From Synura sp. LO234KE (Eukaryota > Sar > Synurophyceae > Synurales > Mallomonadaceae): a DNA stretch of 20,145 nt. Below are positions 1 to 10,716 of this stretch, piece by piece (the stretch's first letter is position 1; each line of letters opens with the position of its first letter). The stretch lies in the NCBI GenBank assembly GCA_015143735.1, contig VKHC01000023.1, forward strand, positions 1 to 20,145, given 5' to 3'. A model generated the notes under the pieces. It saw nothing but the letters and a program-made list of their open reading frames with translations. It made no database searches and was not told the origin of the DNA. The position numbers were made by a program, and so were the translations under genes.

Positions 1-1
1 G

Positions 2-1288
2 ATTCTCACCGGGATCATTCTCCTTGGAATCTACTGTATCCTGATGCTGGGCCCAAATAACAATGCACTTTGTACTGCCCGCCCGTGGTTATTCAACTTG
101 GCTTTCACACTCTGCTTCTCGCCGCTGCTGATCAAGGCATACATGGTGCACCTGCTTTTTAACGTCAACCCAATGTCCAAGAACAAGTTAATCCCGTCGT
201 ACATCTTATTTCTGTACACGCTGGTGTTTGTTGCGGTGGACGCGTTGTTGGTGGGGTTAACGGCCTATGTCGGAGGACATGGGGCCAAGGCTGAGTCCAG
301 CACTGAGCTGGGCACCAACGGTGCATACGCCACAGTCACCTACTGTAGCACGACCAAAAATCTGGCTTTTTTATCGGTTGAGGTTGCGTACAAAGGGTTG
401 TTGGTAGGAGGGGCATGTTTGCTTTCCTTTCTAATCCGGAAGGTACACGGCGTAATTGCAGGCAGCAAGACGTTGATCGTCATCAACTACAACGTGGCAT
501 GCATAGGCGGTGTGATCCTGCTAGTAATCCACAGTGTGAAAGACGTCCGAGTCTCCATCTTCTGTCAAGTAATCGGCATCAGTGTTTCGTGTTTGGTGGC
601 GACCTTCATGCTTGTGGTACCCACTCTGCACCATCTCATCACGGCAGGGGACGACGAGGCTCACGAGGAAGTGATGGAAGAGGTGTTCGCCCAACGCTCG
701 AAAGTCAACGAGAAGAAGGAGAGAGCGGACGCGCGCAAAATCAAGATAAGCAAAGTCTCCGGAGTGTCCGGAGTCCTAAGCGTAAGTCCCCTTGCTCTGA
801 ACTGTAAACGAAAGTACCTATATAGGCAACCATTCTATTCTCTACCTAGATATCAAGTATGCTGGGCCAGTGTGATTAGAATTCCCCGCGATTCGTCTAA
901 ATCTCAGTTTAACATTGTCACGGTTTTCATCCACTACTGCATTTCGATTTCCACAGCAAGTCAGTGGTCTTGGCAAGAGCAGTGCAGACGTTGAGGAGAA
1001 AACAGAGACAAGTAAACAAGCGAAGAGTAACGCATTGTCTCGAATGTTCAATGTAAGTTCGTCGGGATCGTCTTTTTCCCCCTAATTCCAGTAATTCTTT
1101 TTCTCGACCATGAATCGGTATATGTTCGAATTTGTTTCCACGCTTCCCTTGACACAATTTAACCCTCTGTGTCCTTGTCACCGCAGCAAGTCAGTGGCCT
1201 GGGTAAGGGCGGAGGAGCGTATGTTGTTCCTGCGGTGGATGTGCAAGTCAAGACCGGCATTCCCGAGCAAGCTTCACCGGGAACTTAA
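2..1288 (+). CDS. Class C (GABA-B-like) G-protein-coupled receptor, 3' part, three exons
   Basis: Plasma-membrane seven-helix receptor, cut by the left edge. Exons: 2-781 (260 codons), 957-1052 (32 codons), 1187-1288 (33 codons plus TAA). Donors are GTAAGTCC and GTAAGTTC; acceptors are CCACAG and CCGCAG; both introns are phase 0. Counting from base 2, the segment enters at the end of TM2. CTARPWL (Cys24-Leu30) leads into TM3 and resembles the class C motif preceding TM3. Further hydrophobic spans lie near residues 63-90, 121-145, 158-178 and 186-214. YCSTTK (Cys115) fits the extracellular-loop-2 cysteine that pairs with TM3. A charged cytoplasmic tail follows. The ligand-binding ectodomain is outside the window, so the ligand is unknown. 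Oddity: exons 2 and 3 both begin QVSGLGK. Sure of class C; GABA-B subtype is inference. Confidence 0.85.
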
Positions 1289-2056
1289 CCGCTATAGTCG
1301 AGCATGTTACGCAGGACTTATCTCATGCCTAGACGTAACTCACGCTGGTATCGTTGTTGGAGTGAATGTGTTGTATAATTTTTTTGGGTTTGAGGTTATT
1401 ATAACAGTGTGTGTTAGTTTTGCCATAAACATTGTTAAAGGCTTAATTTTTAATGAGATATGATTTGGGTCACTAAGCAAGTAAGATAAGGTTACGCATA
1501 AGCAAATCAATTTCTTAGTGTTGGCACAGGAAATATGACTTTTAGGCTTAAATCTTCTAGTCTGCGGATATTAAGTAGTAGGATCAAAGCTCTATCTCCA
1601 AGGTTATCGCCGGTATCGAGCCCAAAATACGGAAATGGTAGTAAATCTTGCTTGTTACTAAAGTAAAGATGCTTCCCAAGGACAATAGTAGAATTAATCG
1701 GGGATGGACTAAAAGCAAATTTTCCTCTGCATATAACTAGATTCGGACAAGAGCGCATCATGCAACAACGCAACTTCTAACTAGCACAAGATTTACAAGT
1801 AAGTCCACGCGATAGAAATATTTAGGTCTTGACACGAACTGTAATGAAAACAATTTGGGTTGTTCCCATTAGTGGTATCCATAAAGAAGGCCACTCTACT
1901 AAGAATCAAGCTTGCTGTACACGTGGCACTTGGGCTAGTTGACCTAGTCCTCCCCCTCTTTGACTACTGGGGCGTACGGTTAAGGCATACGGTGAAATAG
2001 TGATGTCGCAACAATTTTAATACAATGAAAGTCGTAAAGGAGACACACATCAACAC
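1289..2056. other. Intergenic, nothing recognised
   Basis: AT-rich spacer between the receptor stop codon and the target-site duplication of the retrotransposon. An 88-codon open frame on the minus strand (1507-1773) has no domain I recognise and no clear splice context. It presumably contains the receptor 3' UTR and polyadenylation site. Confidence 0.5.
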
Positions 2057-2070
2057 AAAATTGCCTTCAA
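2057..2070. repeat. Left target-site duplication of the retrotransposon
   Basis: AAAATTGCCTTCAA, identical to 8364-8377. Flanking bases differ (C at 2056 versus G at 8363; C at 2071 versus G at 8378), so the match is exactly 14 bp. This is typical of target-primed reverse transcription. The right part may include microhomology with the element, because the endonuclease-like frame can be read into it. Confidence 0.85.
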
Positions 2071-3203
2071 CATCAACGGCCATGACGGATTCAAACATGC
2101 AGAACTCCTTGCATTCATGTCCTCCACCAGCGTGGACTGTCTTGTTCTGATCGATGCTCGAGTTCCAAAACAGCACGCCCGCCACTACCTTCGCGAAACC
2201 CGAGCAGAACTCGGTCCAGGTGCCATATTCCTCGTCTCCTCTCCGAGCCCTACCTCCACCTCCGCCGACGGCTCCGACTCAGTTAAGGTCGGCGGCAACG
2301 TCATCATTCTCAACGCGCTGGGGGCCCTCCCTGGTCAATTTTAAATCCGACCCATCCGGCCTGTGCGTGGTTGACGAAGCTATTGAGGACACCGCTCACG
2401 GTCGCCTCCAAATTCTCGCCACCTACTGGCCCTTTCCGACCCCGCTCACCAGTGGTTCGGACGCAGACACAGAAGAGCGCGTCTGGCGCGGACTTTACCA
2501 CCGCCTTACCTCCTACCTCAAATCAGACAAGTCCCCCGATTCTCCACTATCGTACGTCCAGTCCGCCATCCAGCTTGGATGCACCGACACATGTCGACCC
2601 CGGGCAATTACTCCTTATGTGGTGGTGACTTCAGTTGCTGTTGGGACGGTCGACCTGACGGAGTGGGTTACGCAACCCCACTCCGACACTGGGCTGAAAC
2701 CATATTGGTTATCGCTCCCGTCACTTCGCCCTAGCTCCGGACCCTGCGGTATTCATCACTATGCCGTCCTCAAACCTTCTTGGGGGGGACCGAGATTGAC
2801 CACGCTCTACACATTATTCCCTCTATGACCCCCTCTCAATATGACACGGGCTCTGCGGGAGGGTTATGGCTCGGTATGTCCGACCTTTAGCGGTCGTCTT
2901 GCCCAGGGTTCCCGTGCTAGGTTCACCCGCGCGTACAGTCAGGCTCGCACGCTTCATATTAATCGATTTTGCCCGTCCCCCAAACAGCTTAAGGATTACC
3001 AGGACGCTCTTGAAACATCTTGGGTACGCGTCGAGGGCCCTCCATCATCTCCTGCCCAGGCGGACAGCCAGCTCCAACACCTTACCGCCATCTCCCTCAC
3101 TGCCTCACTTACCAAGAAACGTTGGAAAGTGCGCAACAGATATAAAGAGCACTGGAGCCCCACCTATGCCGCCCTGCAAGCCCAACTTTTGTCGCGACAA
3201 TGA
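2071..3203 (+). pseudogene. Retrotransposon AP-endonuclease domain, 5'-truncated and frameshifted
   Basis: Exonuclease/endonuclease/phosphatase fold used to nick target DNA for target-primed reverse transcription. Frame 2 opens with NINGHDGFKHAELLAF and VDCLVLIDARVP, which resemble the first endonuclease strands. The frame shifts near 2320 to frame 3 (WGPSLVNFKSD onward) and returns to frame 2 by about 2600, where CGGDFSCCWDGRPD matches the GDFN catalytic block with Ser for Asn. IDHAL (about 2792-2806) matches the late IDH-type motif. A stop lies near 2733 in that frame. The RPLAVVLP block after it is in frame 1, and the linker to RT (2916-3203) is in frame 3. At least four disruptions, so not functional as it stands. 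Confidence 0.75.
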
Positions 3204-5522
3204 TACGTATTCAGCGGCACCTGGGTATCCTTCCACTTCCGCCCCGACTCCACAAATGGACGTCCCCACAAGAGATTCAACAGGGCATTGCACAAGCGGT
3301 TCGAGAATGGGAGAATACCGTCGCGTCCCTCACTTTTCACGGCGGGACCCCTCCGGAGGTTTGGGGCACCGGTCTTACCCCCCAGGATTGGCGCACCCAT
3401 GATGTCTCTAACATCTCCAGTCTTCGTCTTGCGGCTCTCAGCATATTCAAACTTCTTCGCGCGAACCTGCACGCAAGGAAGCGCAAGGAATTTTCAATTC
3501 GGGTATTCGCTCACATTGCAAAGCGAGAAGAAAATATTCTCGTGGCCGACGTTCACGGCGGCATCCAATCCCTTCTCAATGAGCGACCGGCCAACCCTCC
3601 TCTGGAACAATATGACTTCGGCGACGCAAAGTACACGCCGCGCGACCTGGCGGAACTCCATCACTATCTGACAGAGATGTTCGACCGTCACTTCCAGTCG
3701 CTCCCGACCTCCGCACCCGCCCTTCACGATGGCACGCTGAGCTGGGATGACATAGCCCACGGCTCCTTCGAGGACTTTCGCAGTCATTACTTCTCATTGA
3801 ACGTCCCTCTCAGTGATGGTGACCGGCCCGACACACTCCGCGTACTCTGGCAGGCGCTCCGCACGTCGCCTCGGCGGGACCGAGTTCAGACCGACCTCCA
3901 AGATCTCCTCACCGTCCCGCCCTCCCTGGACGAGTTCACGGCAATCCTGTATGCCAAGGCAGGGCACTCCTCTGGCGGTCCTTCTGGGCTTCAATACAAA
4001 CACGTCCAGAATTGGTCCTCCGCTATGGTCTCCGAAGCCTATAATTGCCTATAGTTACAATGTGGACCAAACACAATACACCGGACGCCTGGAAATGGAA
4101 ATGGCTCGTTCCGATCCCGAAGGGAACCTCGGACAAGATTCAAGACATGAGGCCTATCATGCTTATGGAGGTACTTCGTAAGTTGTGGACAGGTCTCATC
4201 GTCAAGCGAATTACGACGTCTCTCCAGAAGAATGGTGGAGTTCTCTCTCTCAACCAACATGGATATCTACCCAACGCTCTCTGTATGGCTGCTTCTGGGA
4301 CATGAAGAAGGCCTTCGACTCCGTATCCAAGCCCCTCATCGTCCTCTGCTGGCAGCGACTCGGTGTTCCCCTGGACATCGCCCAGTGGCTTGTTGACCTC
4401 GACGACGCGGGTTACACAATTGTACGCACCCCGCATGCCCTAGAGCAATGGGATCTTGTGGGTCTCGACACCATCCGACACCTCTCTTTCAATCCAGAGC
4501 GCGGGACTGGCCAAGGTGACATTCACAGCCCCTTTACCTGGCTCGCAGTGTTCGACGTCCTTCTCACGATGTTCGAGCAGACAACACCCTCCTCGGAACA
4601 CCACTTTCTCCTGTGTCACCCAGACGGGTCCCTGTACGTCGCACGGGACATTTGCTTTGCCGATGATCTCCAATCCTTTGGGTCCACACAAGAGGGTCTC
4701 CAACGCAAAGCGGATCTCGTTTCCACCTACGCCATGGTTTTCAACCTCTCGATCGCCTCGCACAAACTTGGGGCGTTCTATTTCCGCGGTATGGCATCAT
4801 TACCCAAAGACCCGCCATATATCTTAGTTCATGCCCCCGGCTGGATTCCCCAACCTGTCTACCTAAAGTCAGATGGTACATTCAAGAGTCTCGGTGTGGA
4901 GTACCCCATCAACCCAGGAGACTCAACCTCCTTCTCAGCCATGAAGCAGGAGCTACTAGTGGCCATTCGCGCAATATCTATCAAGAAGGCCTCCGCTCGG
5001 GCGGTCAACGCCGTCATCGCCAAGTGTCTGTACAATCGGGGCGCATATGTAGGAGTGCGCTCCTCTTGGTCCTTGGCTCAGTGTGAAGAGCTCGACAAAA
5101 TCTTTGCCACCGAAATTCGACGTCGCACCAAGAACATGAAGTCCTCTCAGCTTGAAAACCTGTTCCAGCCGGCCAGTGAAGGCGGCCAGGGCTATCAGCG
5201 CCTCTCCGACATCATCCAGCACCGCAAACGCTCCTGCCTCAACCGGATCCTTCGCTCGGGCGATCACTGGTCCCGGTGGGCGGCTGACGCCCTCTTCCGC
5301 CGGGGACATCGCTTTCGCCACCACCTTCCGTTGCGCGCGATCACCCTTCAGCTTATCCGACCTGGCTACTGGGTATCCAGCCTTATAGAATACGGTTGGC
5401 AGGGCAATGCATGTCTCACCAAACAGACTTCCCAACCGATCAAGCAGGCCTACCACTCTTTACATCAATCTCTGGTGGGTTCACCGATCCCGGGACACAA
5501 GAGTGGACCCCTTCGAACTTGA
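3200..5522 (+). pseudogene. Retrotransposon reverse transcriptase domain, frameshifted
   Basis: Copies element RNA into DNA at the target site. The N-terminal RT part is open at 3200-4054 (frame 2), with GHSSGGPSGLQYKHV resembling the early SxGxDG-type motif. The next block, WKWLVPIPKG and DMRPIMLMEVLRKL, is in frame 1 (4045-4305). The rest is in frame 3: FWDMKKAFDSV (about 4293-4326, motif A aspartate), GTGQGDIHSPF (motif B) and FADDL (4656-4670, catalytic YxDD-type box with Phe for Tyr). Thumb-like sequence follows to 5522. The spacing between the QHGYLP block and motif A is short, suggesting a small deletion at the second frameshift near 4290. The catalytic aspartates are visible, but the frame is broken twice. 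Confidence 0.85.
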
Positions 5523-8218
5523 AATGCCTTCATGCGTTTCATTTGTCCACGTATGGTGATCTGGTTACATGGGACCGTGCCGCCTCCCTCTGGTCCTGGC
5601 GGGAAGTCAACGGCCCGAAAGCTCTTGAGGGGGCGCTTAATACTCTCACCTTACCCCATGCTACTGCAGTTCCGCTTCTTCCTGGGCAAGCATGGCACTT
5701 CTCCTCCGATAAATTTCTCGCTGGCTGTAGCACAATTACCGAAATATTGTTTACCAACCTTTCACCCACGGCGTGGGGATACTCGCTCACGGTCCTGTAT
5801 CGACGCTGGCATCTCCTCGCCTCGGCGACATCACCCCCCACTGGGATCATTCTTCGTAACCCCTCGAGGCCTCAAGTGTACCACGGATCTATGGCAACCC
5901 ACGACTGGTTCCCCTAGTTCTTTGGCACTCTTGATACCTGCACGACTCTTCTCACTCTGGTCACCTCATCCGGACAACCTACACCACAAGGAGTCATCCC
6001 CGGCGACCTCCTCTCCTCCTTGGCTGCCCTGCCCCTCACCGTAGAGATCTACCGGTCGGTGCCATTTTTGCCCCCATCCTATGTGAGCCACCCCGGCCCC
6101 CAGACAAACCTCACTCTTCCCGAACTCAGACTCTCTCTTCCTTCTGAGGGGTCACACTCCACCCACGTCTACCTCGCATTCCACACCACCACAGGGTATT
6201 CCCCCTCCACCAAGCGGTCAACCACGGCGTTCACCGACTGTCTCTGTCCCTCTTGCACACGGCCGACCATGCCTCGTGGACTTCTCACCTCTTCTGCGAC
6301 AAGAAAAACAGAAACCAGGCTCGCCCTAAATCCCAGGCTGTATTCTGAGAGCCATATGGGACCACCGATCTTCCTTGTCGGACACACTCCTGGTCCACAT
6401 ATTTCCGGACCCTGCTCTGGTGAAGTCCCTCAGATCTCCCCCGAGCTCATTCTCCAGCGAGATCATGGAGTGGCTTCACGCCCAGGTCTCTATTCAGCAG
6501 ACAGCTCCAGTCCCAACCCTTCCAGCAGGATGCACTCCTACGGAGCTCGGAATGCACCTGGCGCATTCCTATATTCACACAGGCATCTCTCCCCTATCCT
6601 CTGGACCCTCAGCTCATCTGACTCCCCTTCTGGAACTCTCCTTTACGATCCATCCTGTCGCCGACTGCTTTCCTGTCGGGGCCCTCTCCAAGACTCCTGG
6701 TCTTGGAGGGACCTTTTCACGGGGGGCCCCCTTCTGGTCCCGCTCGAGCAGCGGGTCCAAATGCCTCCGCAGGATACAAGCACAGCGAGACCAAGATCAG
6801 AACCGCGCTCAGCGCCTGGACCCTCCCATCTGGGGGAACACGTTACCATGAGTTTTGCATCCAAAGTGTTAGACCTGTCTTGTCTCCCACAAGGCTCCCG
6901 AAGCCACTACGAGAAGCTTCTCAACGAGCGGCACTGGACAGTGGGTCACAATTCATCCAAGGAAGCCCCTACCTCCCTCGACCGCCAGAAACTACTCACT
7001 TGCTCGCTCTGCTTCTCCCTCGACCGCCGAGCCGACGACACATATGATCACGTCTTTCGTCTATGCCCCCACCCTCTCCTGCATCAATGCAGAACCGACC
7101 TGAACCGGCAACTTGCCCAATACCCTCTTACCACGGATCTGGAAAAGCGTCTCATCCCGCACATCGCTCACCTGGTCCTCTCCCCAGATGGTCACCGTAT
7201 CTGCCTCGGCAACTTGAACTCTGCACAGTTTACCTCTTTGGCCTCCGTCCTCATTCCTACCGACACCTCTGAGGCTATTGAGGCGGTCCTGCTTGACTTT
7301 TCCCGCACCCTCATTCCCCGCATAGACGCGATTTGGGAAGCCAGGAAGCAGGCTAAGTATATCGAAGCCGTCGAGCAAAGTGCCGGAGCGGACCCGATCA
7401 CTCTTCGGGCCCTCCAGCGCAAGTACAAACCGTTCTCCCCCCGGCCGATCAAGGAACCGAAAGTATTCTACGGTGTCCGGCTGGGTCACGTCCCTGGCGT
7501 CTATACCTCCTGGAAAGAGGCCAAGCCGCACACCATAGGCATACGGAGTGACTACAAGAGATTCAAATCACGCAAGAAAGCTGAGGAGTATATTGCTCAG
7601 CCGTTGTCCCTAGGTCAAATTCCACTCTCCAATCCAGACATCGTTCTGTACACGGACGGCTCCGCCTCCTTGGATCCGGCCTCGGCAGGATGGGGGGTCT
7701 TTATCTCCAGACCTCAAGACTCTTCCGCCTCTCTCTGGGGACTAGTAATCACTGACTGCACGGACTCGGACTGGATCGGAGCTCTTCGTCCCACGAACAA
7801 TACTGGCGAGATTAGCGCAATTTACCACGCTCTTCGATGGGTTCGCAGCGGAGACAGGCCCCCCTCTACTGTGACCCGGAGGCGCATCAACCTCCTGACA
7901 GACAGTGAGTACTGCGTCCGACTCTTCGGGGACAACTCCATCAAATCCCGCTGCAACAAGGCCCTCATTCAGCGCGTCCGGTGCCTTCTCGCCACAGTCC
8001 ACCGGCATCACGACCTGGCCATCTCCTGGATCAAAGCCCATACAGGCCTCAATCCTCGTCCCTTACCCTCGCGAATCCTACGCCCCTCCCTTTTTGCCTT
8101 TCACCTCTCCGTCCCAGATCGGGATATACAGTTACGTGTAGCTAGAGTGTGTCGTGGCATCTCCTCTGCCCCCGCTGTCACTATTCCTTCGGGGTCCGGA
8201 GACATCGTTGGGGAATAA
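5396..8218 (+). pseudogene. Retrotransposon C-terminal region: zinc-knuckle-like motif, hybrid-binding domain, RNase H
   Basis: Frame 2 is open from 5396 to a TAG at 5915-5917, and continues in the same frame to TAA at 8216-8218. So the TAG is probably a nonsense mutation rather than an end. Recognisable parts: C-X2-C-X12-H-X4-C (Cys codons 7001 and 7010, His 7049, Cys 7064), a knuckle-like motif common downstream of LINE RTs. VRLGHVPGVYTSWKEAK and FKSRKKAEEYI (7463-7594) match the hybrid-binding domain at the N-terminus of eukaryotic RNase H1. RNase H follows, with YTDGSAS (Asp 7655-7657), NNTGEISAI (Glu 7808-7810), LLTDSEYC (Asp 7901-7903) and WIKAHTG. The last catalytic Asp region is missing, so the RNase H end looks damaged. 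The part 6060-6850 is open but unrecognised. Confidence 0.8.
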
Positions 8219-8225
8219 CTGGTAC

Positions 8226-8247
8226 CTCCGGGTGAAGGCACCCGGAG
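8226..8247 (+). other. Hairpin in the retrotransposon 3' UTR
   Basis: CTCCGGGTG, loop AAGG, CACCCGGAG: a perfect 9-bp stem just after the terminal stop codon. LINE reverse transcriptases often recognise 3' UTR stem-loops of their RNA as template; that role here is inference. Confidence 0.6.
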
Positions 8248-8363
8248 CTCCCCACTCGGTCACGGGGCTTGCCAGTTGGTACATGGGGGTGCGGTGATTT
8301 ACTTTCGTCTCACTTCTGTTAGCTCTCTCACTTCCCCGCCGTAATTGCTATAAGATTTTCCGG

Positions 8364-8377
8364 AAAATTGCCTTCAA
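8364..8377. repeat. Right target-site duplication of the retrotransposon
   Basis: AAAATTGCCTTCAA, the second copy of 2057-2070. It sets the 3' end of the element at or near 8363. Confidence 0.85.
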
Positions 8378-8589
8378 GAAAGTGCTTATCAAGTTAGCAT
8401 TACGGTATGTTAGAAACCGTTTAATTTTTACCATCTTAACATACTTGCGAAAATTATTTCATGAGTACTACTGGAGCCAGAAGTAATTCAGAAAGTCTAT
8501 ATCGAAATTTCAAGCAAGACTCTTATGATGATCGATAGGTGATCTTCACACTAAGCTCATGCTATTGGATGAGCGAGCTAGCGAACAAC
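8378..8589. other. Short spacer, presumed 3' UTR of the minus-strand gene
   Basis: AT-rich sequence between the retrotransposon and the stop codon of the minus-strand gene. No gene seen. The insertion seems to have landed just downstream of that gene and does not cut its coding sequence. Confidence 0.5.
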
Positions 8590-10716
8590 TTAAGGAGGGA
8601 ACGGAAATAGCCGCAACAATTGTTCGCGAAGTGCTTTATTTTCCTCGTCTTTTGCCGCTAATGTCGCAGTTAGCTCCGATTCTTTCGCTGCTAATTTCGC
8701 AGTTAGCTCCGATTCCTTTGCAGCTAATTGTTGACGAAGTTGTTTCAGCTGCTCTTGTATAGTATCTGGAGCCACCTCCACCTTGGGAGTGTTTGAGCGC
8801 GATGCTGTCGCCCTGCATAGAGCCATAATCTTATTCACCACTGCATCCAATGAGTTCTCATAATCTCCCTCCACAAAGCCTCCTTGATGTGCATTAATAC
8901 CACTCACTGTAGCCTTGATAGTTCTCTGTAGCTGTAATGGGGAGCCCAGCGCTTGTTTCGACATGTGCTCGGTCAGCTTCTTACGAACATCTTCGACAGA
9001 CACATCAGGCAGCGTACCGTAACATCTCCAATTAAACCGCTCGCATAGACTGCCATTTCGCTTCCCAATCATCACGGGATATATGTACTCAAGCATCCCA
9101 AGCTCCTCAAGCTCAAGGGCCAACTGGTGTTCCAGAAGTACGTTATCACAAGCAGACGTTGTTTTCAATCGACTGAAGCAGCTGCGATCATTGGTGGGAT
9201 GAGCCACCGCGTCCTCCGAGATCAACGCGACAAATACGCGACTGTTCACAAGGCCCTCACAAAATCCAGCTTCCCAAGGTTTGCCATCCTTCAAACAAAC
9301 CTTATCCCAAAACACATTGAGCCCTCGATCAGTAAGCTTTTGATGAAGGTTCTTAGCGTGTTCGGCATCAGCGGATACTCGGTAGGATATGAAGGCGTCG
9401 TATACATAGGGGTCGCCTACCATTCTTACGGACTCCTTCCCTGAGACAAACGGGTGGTCGAGAATCGCGGATAGGGACGGACGCATGGCTGGAGATTTAC
9501 TCAGCATTCGAGACAATAAATTACGGGCGCGGTTGTACTGAACATCGGCGTTGTCGGTAGTAGGAGCGCCATCTGCTTTTCTGATCTCACTCATTTTCTT
9601 GGTCTTCAAATCATCTGTCCAATAAGCTAAAGCTTTCAAATTATCCGGCCGAGCTTCGTCATTGGGAAGGTTATCATCTCTGTTGCCTTGGAATAGTGGG
9701 ATAACACCCGGGTGACACATTTGATAAAGCACACAGCCCAGCGACCAGATGTCAAACGATGGATGCGCCAACAGCAAGTCAAAATCAACACCAATGCGCT
9801 TACGATTAGCCTCGGACCTCACTATAACTTCAGCGCCGTCTCCGGAAACAAACAAAGCCTCGGGAGCGATATAAGCAGAACTCGACTTAGAACCCACAGT
9901 TTGTTTCCCGATTTCACAAGCAGCGTCCAGATCGATGAGTAGCCACCTCCCGTCCATACGAACGATATTCAAAGTCTTAATATCTCCGTGCAGTACTCCC
10001 CTCTGATGCATATGATCCACGGCGCTCACCAACTGCTTGAACACGAGCCGCACGTCTTCTAGGATACGCCCCGCCCACCTCTCCTGCTTAAGACTGACGA
10101 AGAGGTTCTTGTCCGCGAGGGGCATTACAATACAATACAACTTCTCTGCTTTATCTTTGCCCAGAGCCGTTTCATTTTCCCCAATAACTTCCTTCGAATC
10201 CCCAGAGATGAGATTCAAGTCCTCCGGATGGGTGCGGAGAATACTCATAATTAGGGTAGAGTCGAAGCCGTGCTCACGGGATTGAACCTCCCTCAGCATG
10301 TGCTCCTTCACTCGCATAAGCTTTAGAGCCACCCTCATCGGCCGACCGTTGGTAAGACTGAGCTCGTCCTCTGCCTGGTAAACATGGCATGTGGCAGATT
10401 GATGCGCAGGCTGGGTGTCCACCACCTTATAGCGACCGAACCACCTCACCACAGACTGTATCGCATTTTTATTTCGAATAGTAGCCACATCGATGGCCAT
10501 GCGGCTCGTACGGTCCGTTATATCATGCAACCCGTAGTTCTTCTTCACACATTCTTTGACGACCTCTTCGATGCCGGTCACGTCGGCGAGCTGGACCATT
10601 CGAAACCAAAGGGCATTTTGACAAGCCTCAAGAGCTTCCATGGGAATGGACCTCAAGTAAAACGACGTTTTGGAAATACCAGTGTCGGACAGATAGTCCA
10701 GCGGAGTGCGGTTTTG
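8590..10716 (-). CDS. Terminal exon: protein kinase domain, TIR domain and C-terminal coiled coil (708 codons)
   Basis: Acceptor TTGTGCAG; the exon starts QNRTPLDYL, continuing the ankyrin pattern of the previous exon. (An in-frame ATG 36 nt upstream lies in the 56-nt intron and is probably not the start.) Numbering from Q1: kinase about 95-424, with VALK Lys132, HGDIKTLN (Asp245, Asn250), DLD in place of DFG (262-264), APE 284-286 and DIWSLGC 322-328. The glycine-rich loop is not recognisable and HRD is HGD, making it a non-RD, possibly weak kinase. TIR about 437-553, with DAFISYR 440-446 and FWD 469-471. VLLEHQLAL places Glu529 where SARM1-type TIR NADases have their catalytic Glu. Coiled coil 651-700, with an 11-residue repeat (LAAKESELTAK and variants). 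The kinase-TIR fusion is clear; NADase activity is inference. Confidence 0.92.
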   Translation of the reverse strand, partial: QNRTPLDYLSDTGISKTSFYLRSIPMEALEACQNALWFRMVQLADVTGIEEVVKECVKKNYGLHDITDRTSRMAIDVATIRNKNAIQSVVRWFGRYKVVDTQPAHQSATCHVYQAEDELSLTNGRPMRVALKLMRVKEHMLREVQSREHGFDSTLIMSILRTHPEDLNLISGDSKEVIGENETALGKDKAEKLYCIVMPLADKNLFVSLKQERWAGRILEDVRLVFKQLVSAVDHMHQRGVLHGDIKTLNIVRMDGRWLLIDLDAACEIGKQTVGSKSSSAYIAPEALFVSGDGAEVIVRSEANRKRIGVDFDLLLAHPSFDIWSLGCVLYQMCHPGVIPLFQGNRDDNLPNDEARPDNLKALAYWTDDLKTKKMSEIRKADGAPTTDNADVQYNRARNLLSRMLSKSPAMRPSLSAILDHPFVSGKESVRMVGDPYVYDAFISYRVSADAEHAKNLHQKLTDRGLNVFWDKVCLKDGKPWEAGFCEGLVNSRVFVALISEDAVAHPTNDRSCFSRLKTTSACDNVLLEHQLALELEELGMLEYIYPVMIGKRNGSLCERFNWRCYGTLPDVSVEDVRKKLTEHMSKQALGSPLQLQRTIKATVSGINAHQGGFVEGDYENSLDAVVNKIMALCRATASRSNTPKVEVAPDTIQEQLKQLRQQLAAKESELTAKLAAKESELTATLAAKDEENKALREQLLRLFPFPP

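Larger units (their letters stand above)
2071..8363 (+). mobile_element. 5'-truncated non-LTR (LINE-type) retrotransposon with APE endonuclease, RT and RNase H
   Basis: About 6.3 kb of C-rich DNA inserted in AT-rich surroundings and bounded by a 14-bp direct repeat. Domain order: AP-endonuclease remnants (2071-2890), linker, reverse transcriptase (3200-5522), a long C-terminal region with a C-X2-C-X12-H-X4-C motif (7001-7066), RNase H1-type hybrid-binding domain (7463-7594) and RNase H (7634-8049). There are no terminal repeats and no poly(A) tail. The 5' end starts inside the endonuclease, so any ORF1 is missing, as expected of a truncated LINE insertion. Several frame changes and at least one stop make it non-autonomous now. 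I do not recognise the family. Confidence 0.88.

Noticed and set aside
1507-1773. 88-codon open frame on the minus strand
   Set aside because: No recognisable domain, no supporting splice or start context; likely chance.
6375-6851. Alternative 158-codon frame on the + strand inside the retrotransposon
   Set aside because: C-rich DNA leaves several frames open here. The frame leading to the zinc-knuckle, hybrid-binding and RNase H motifs is the one with support, although a frameshift pair in this stretch is possible.
8355-8368. Perfect 14-bp palindrome ATTTTCCGGAAAAT
   Set aside because: It straddles the retrotransposon 3' end and the target-site duplication, so it is probably formed by the insertion junction.
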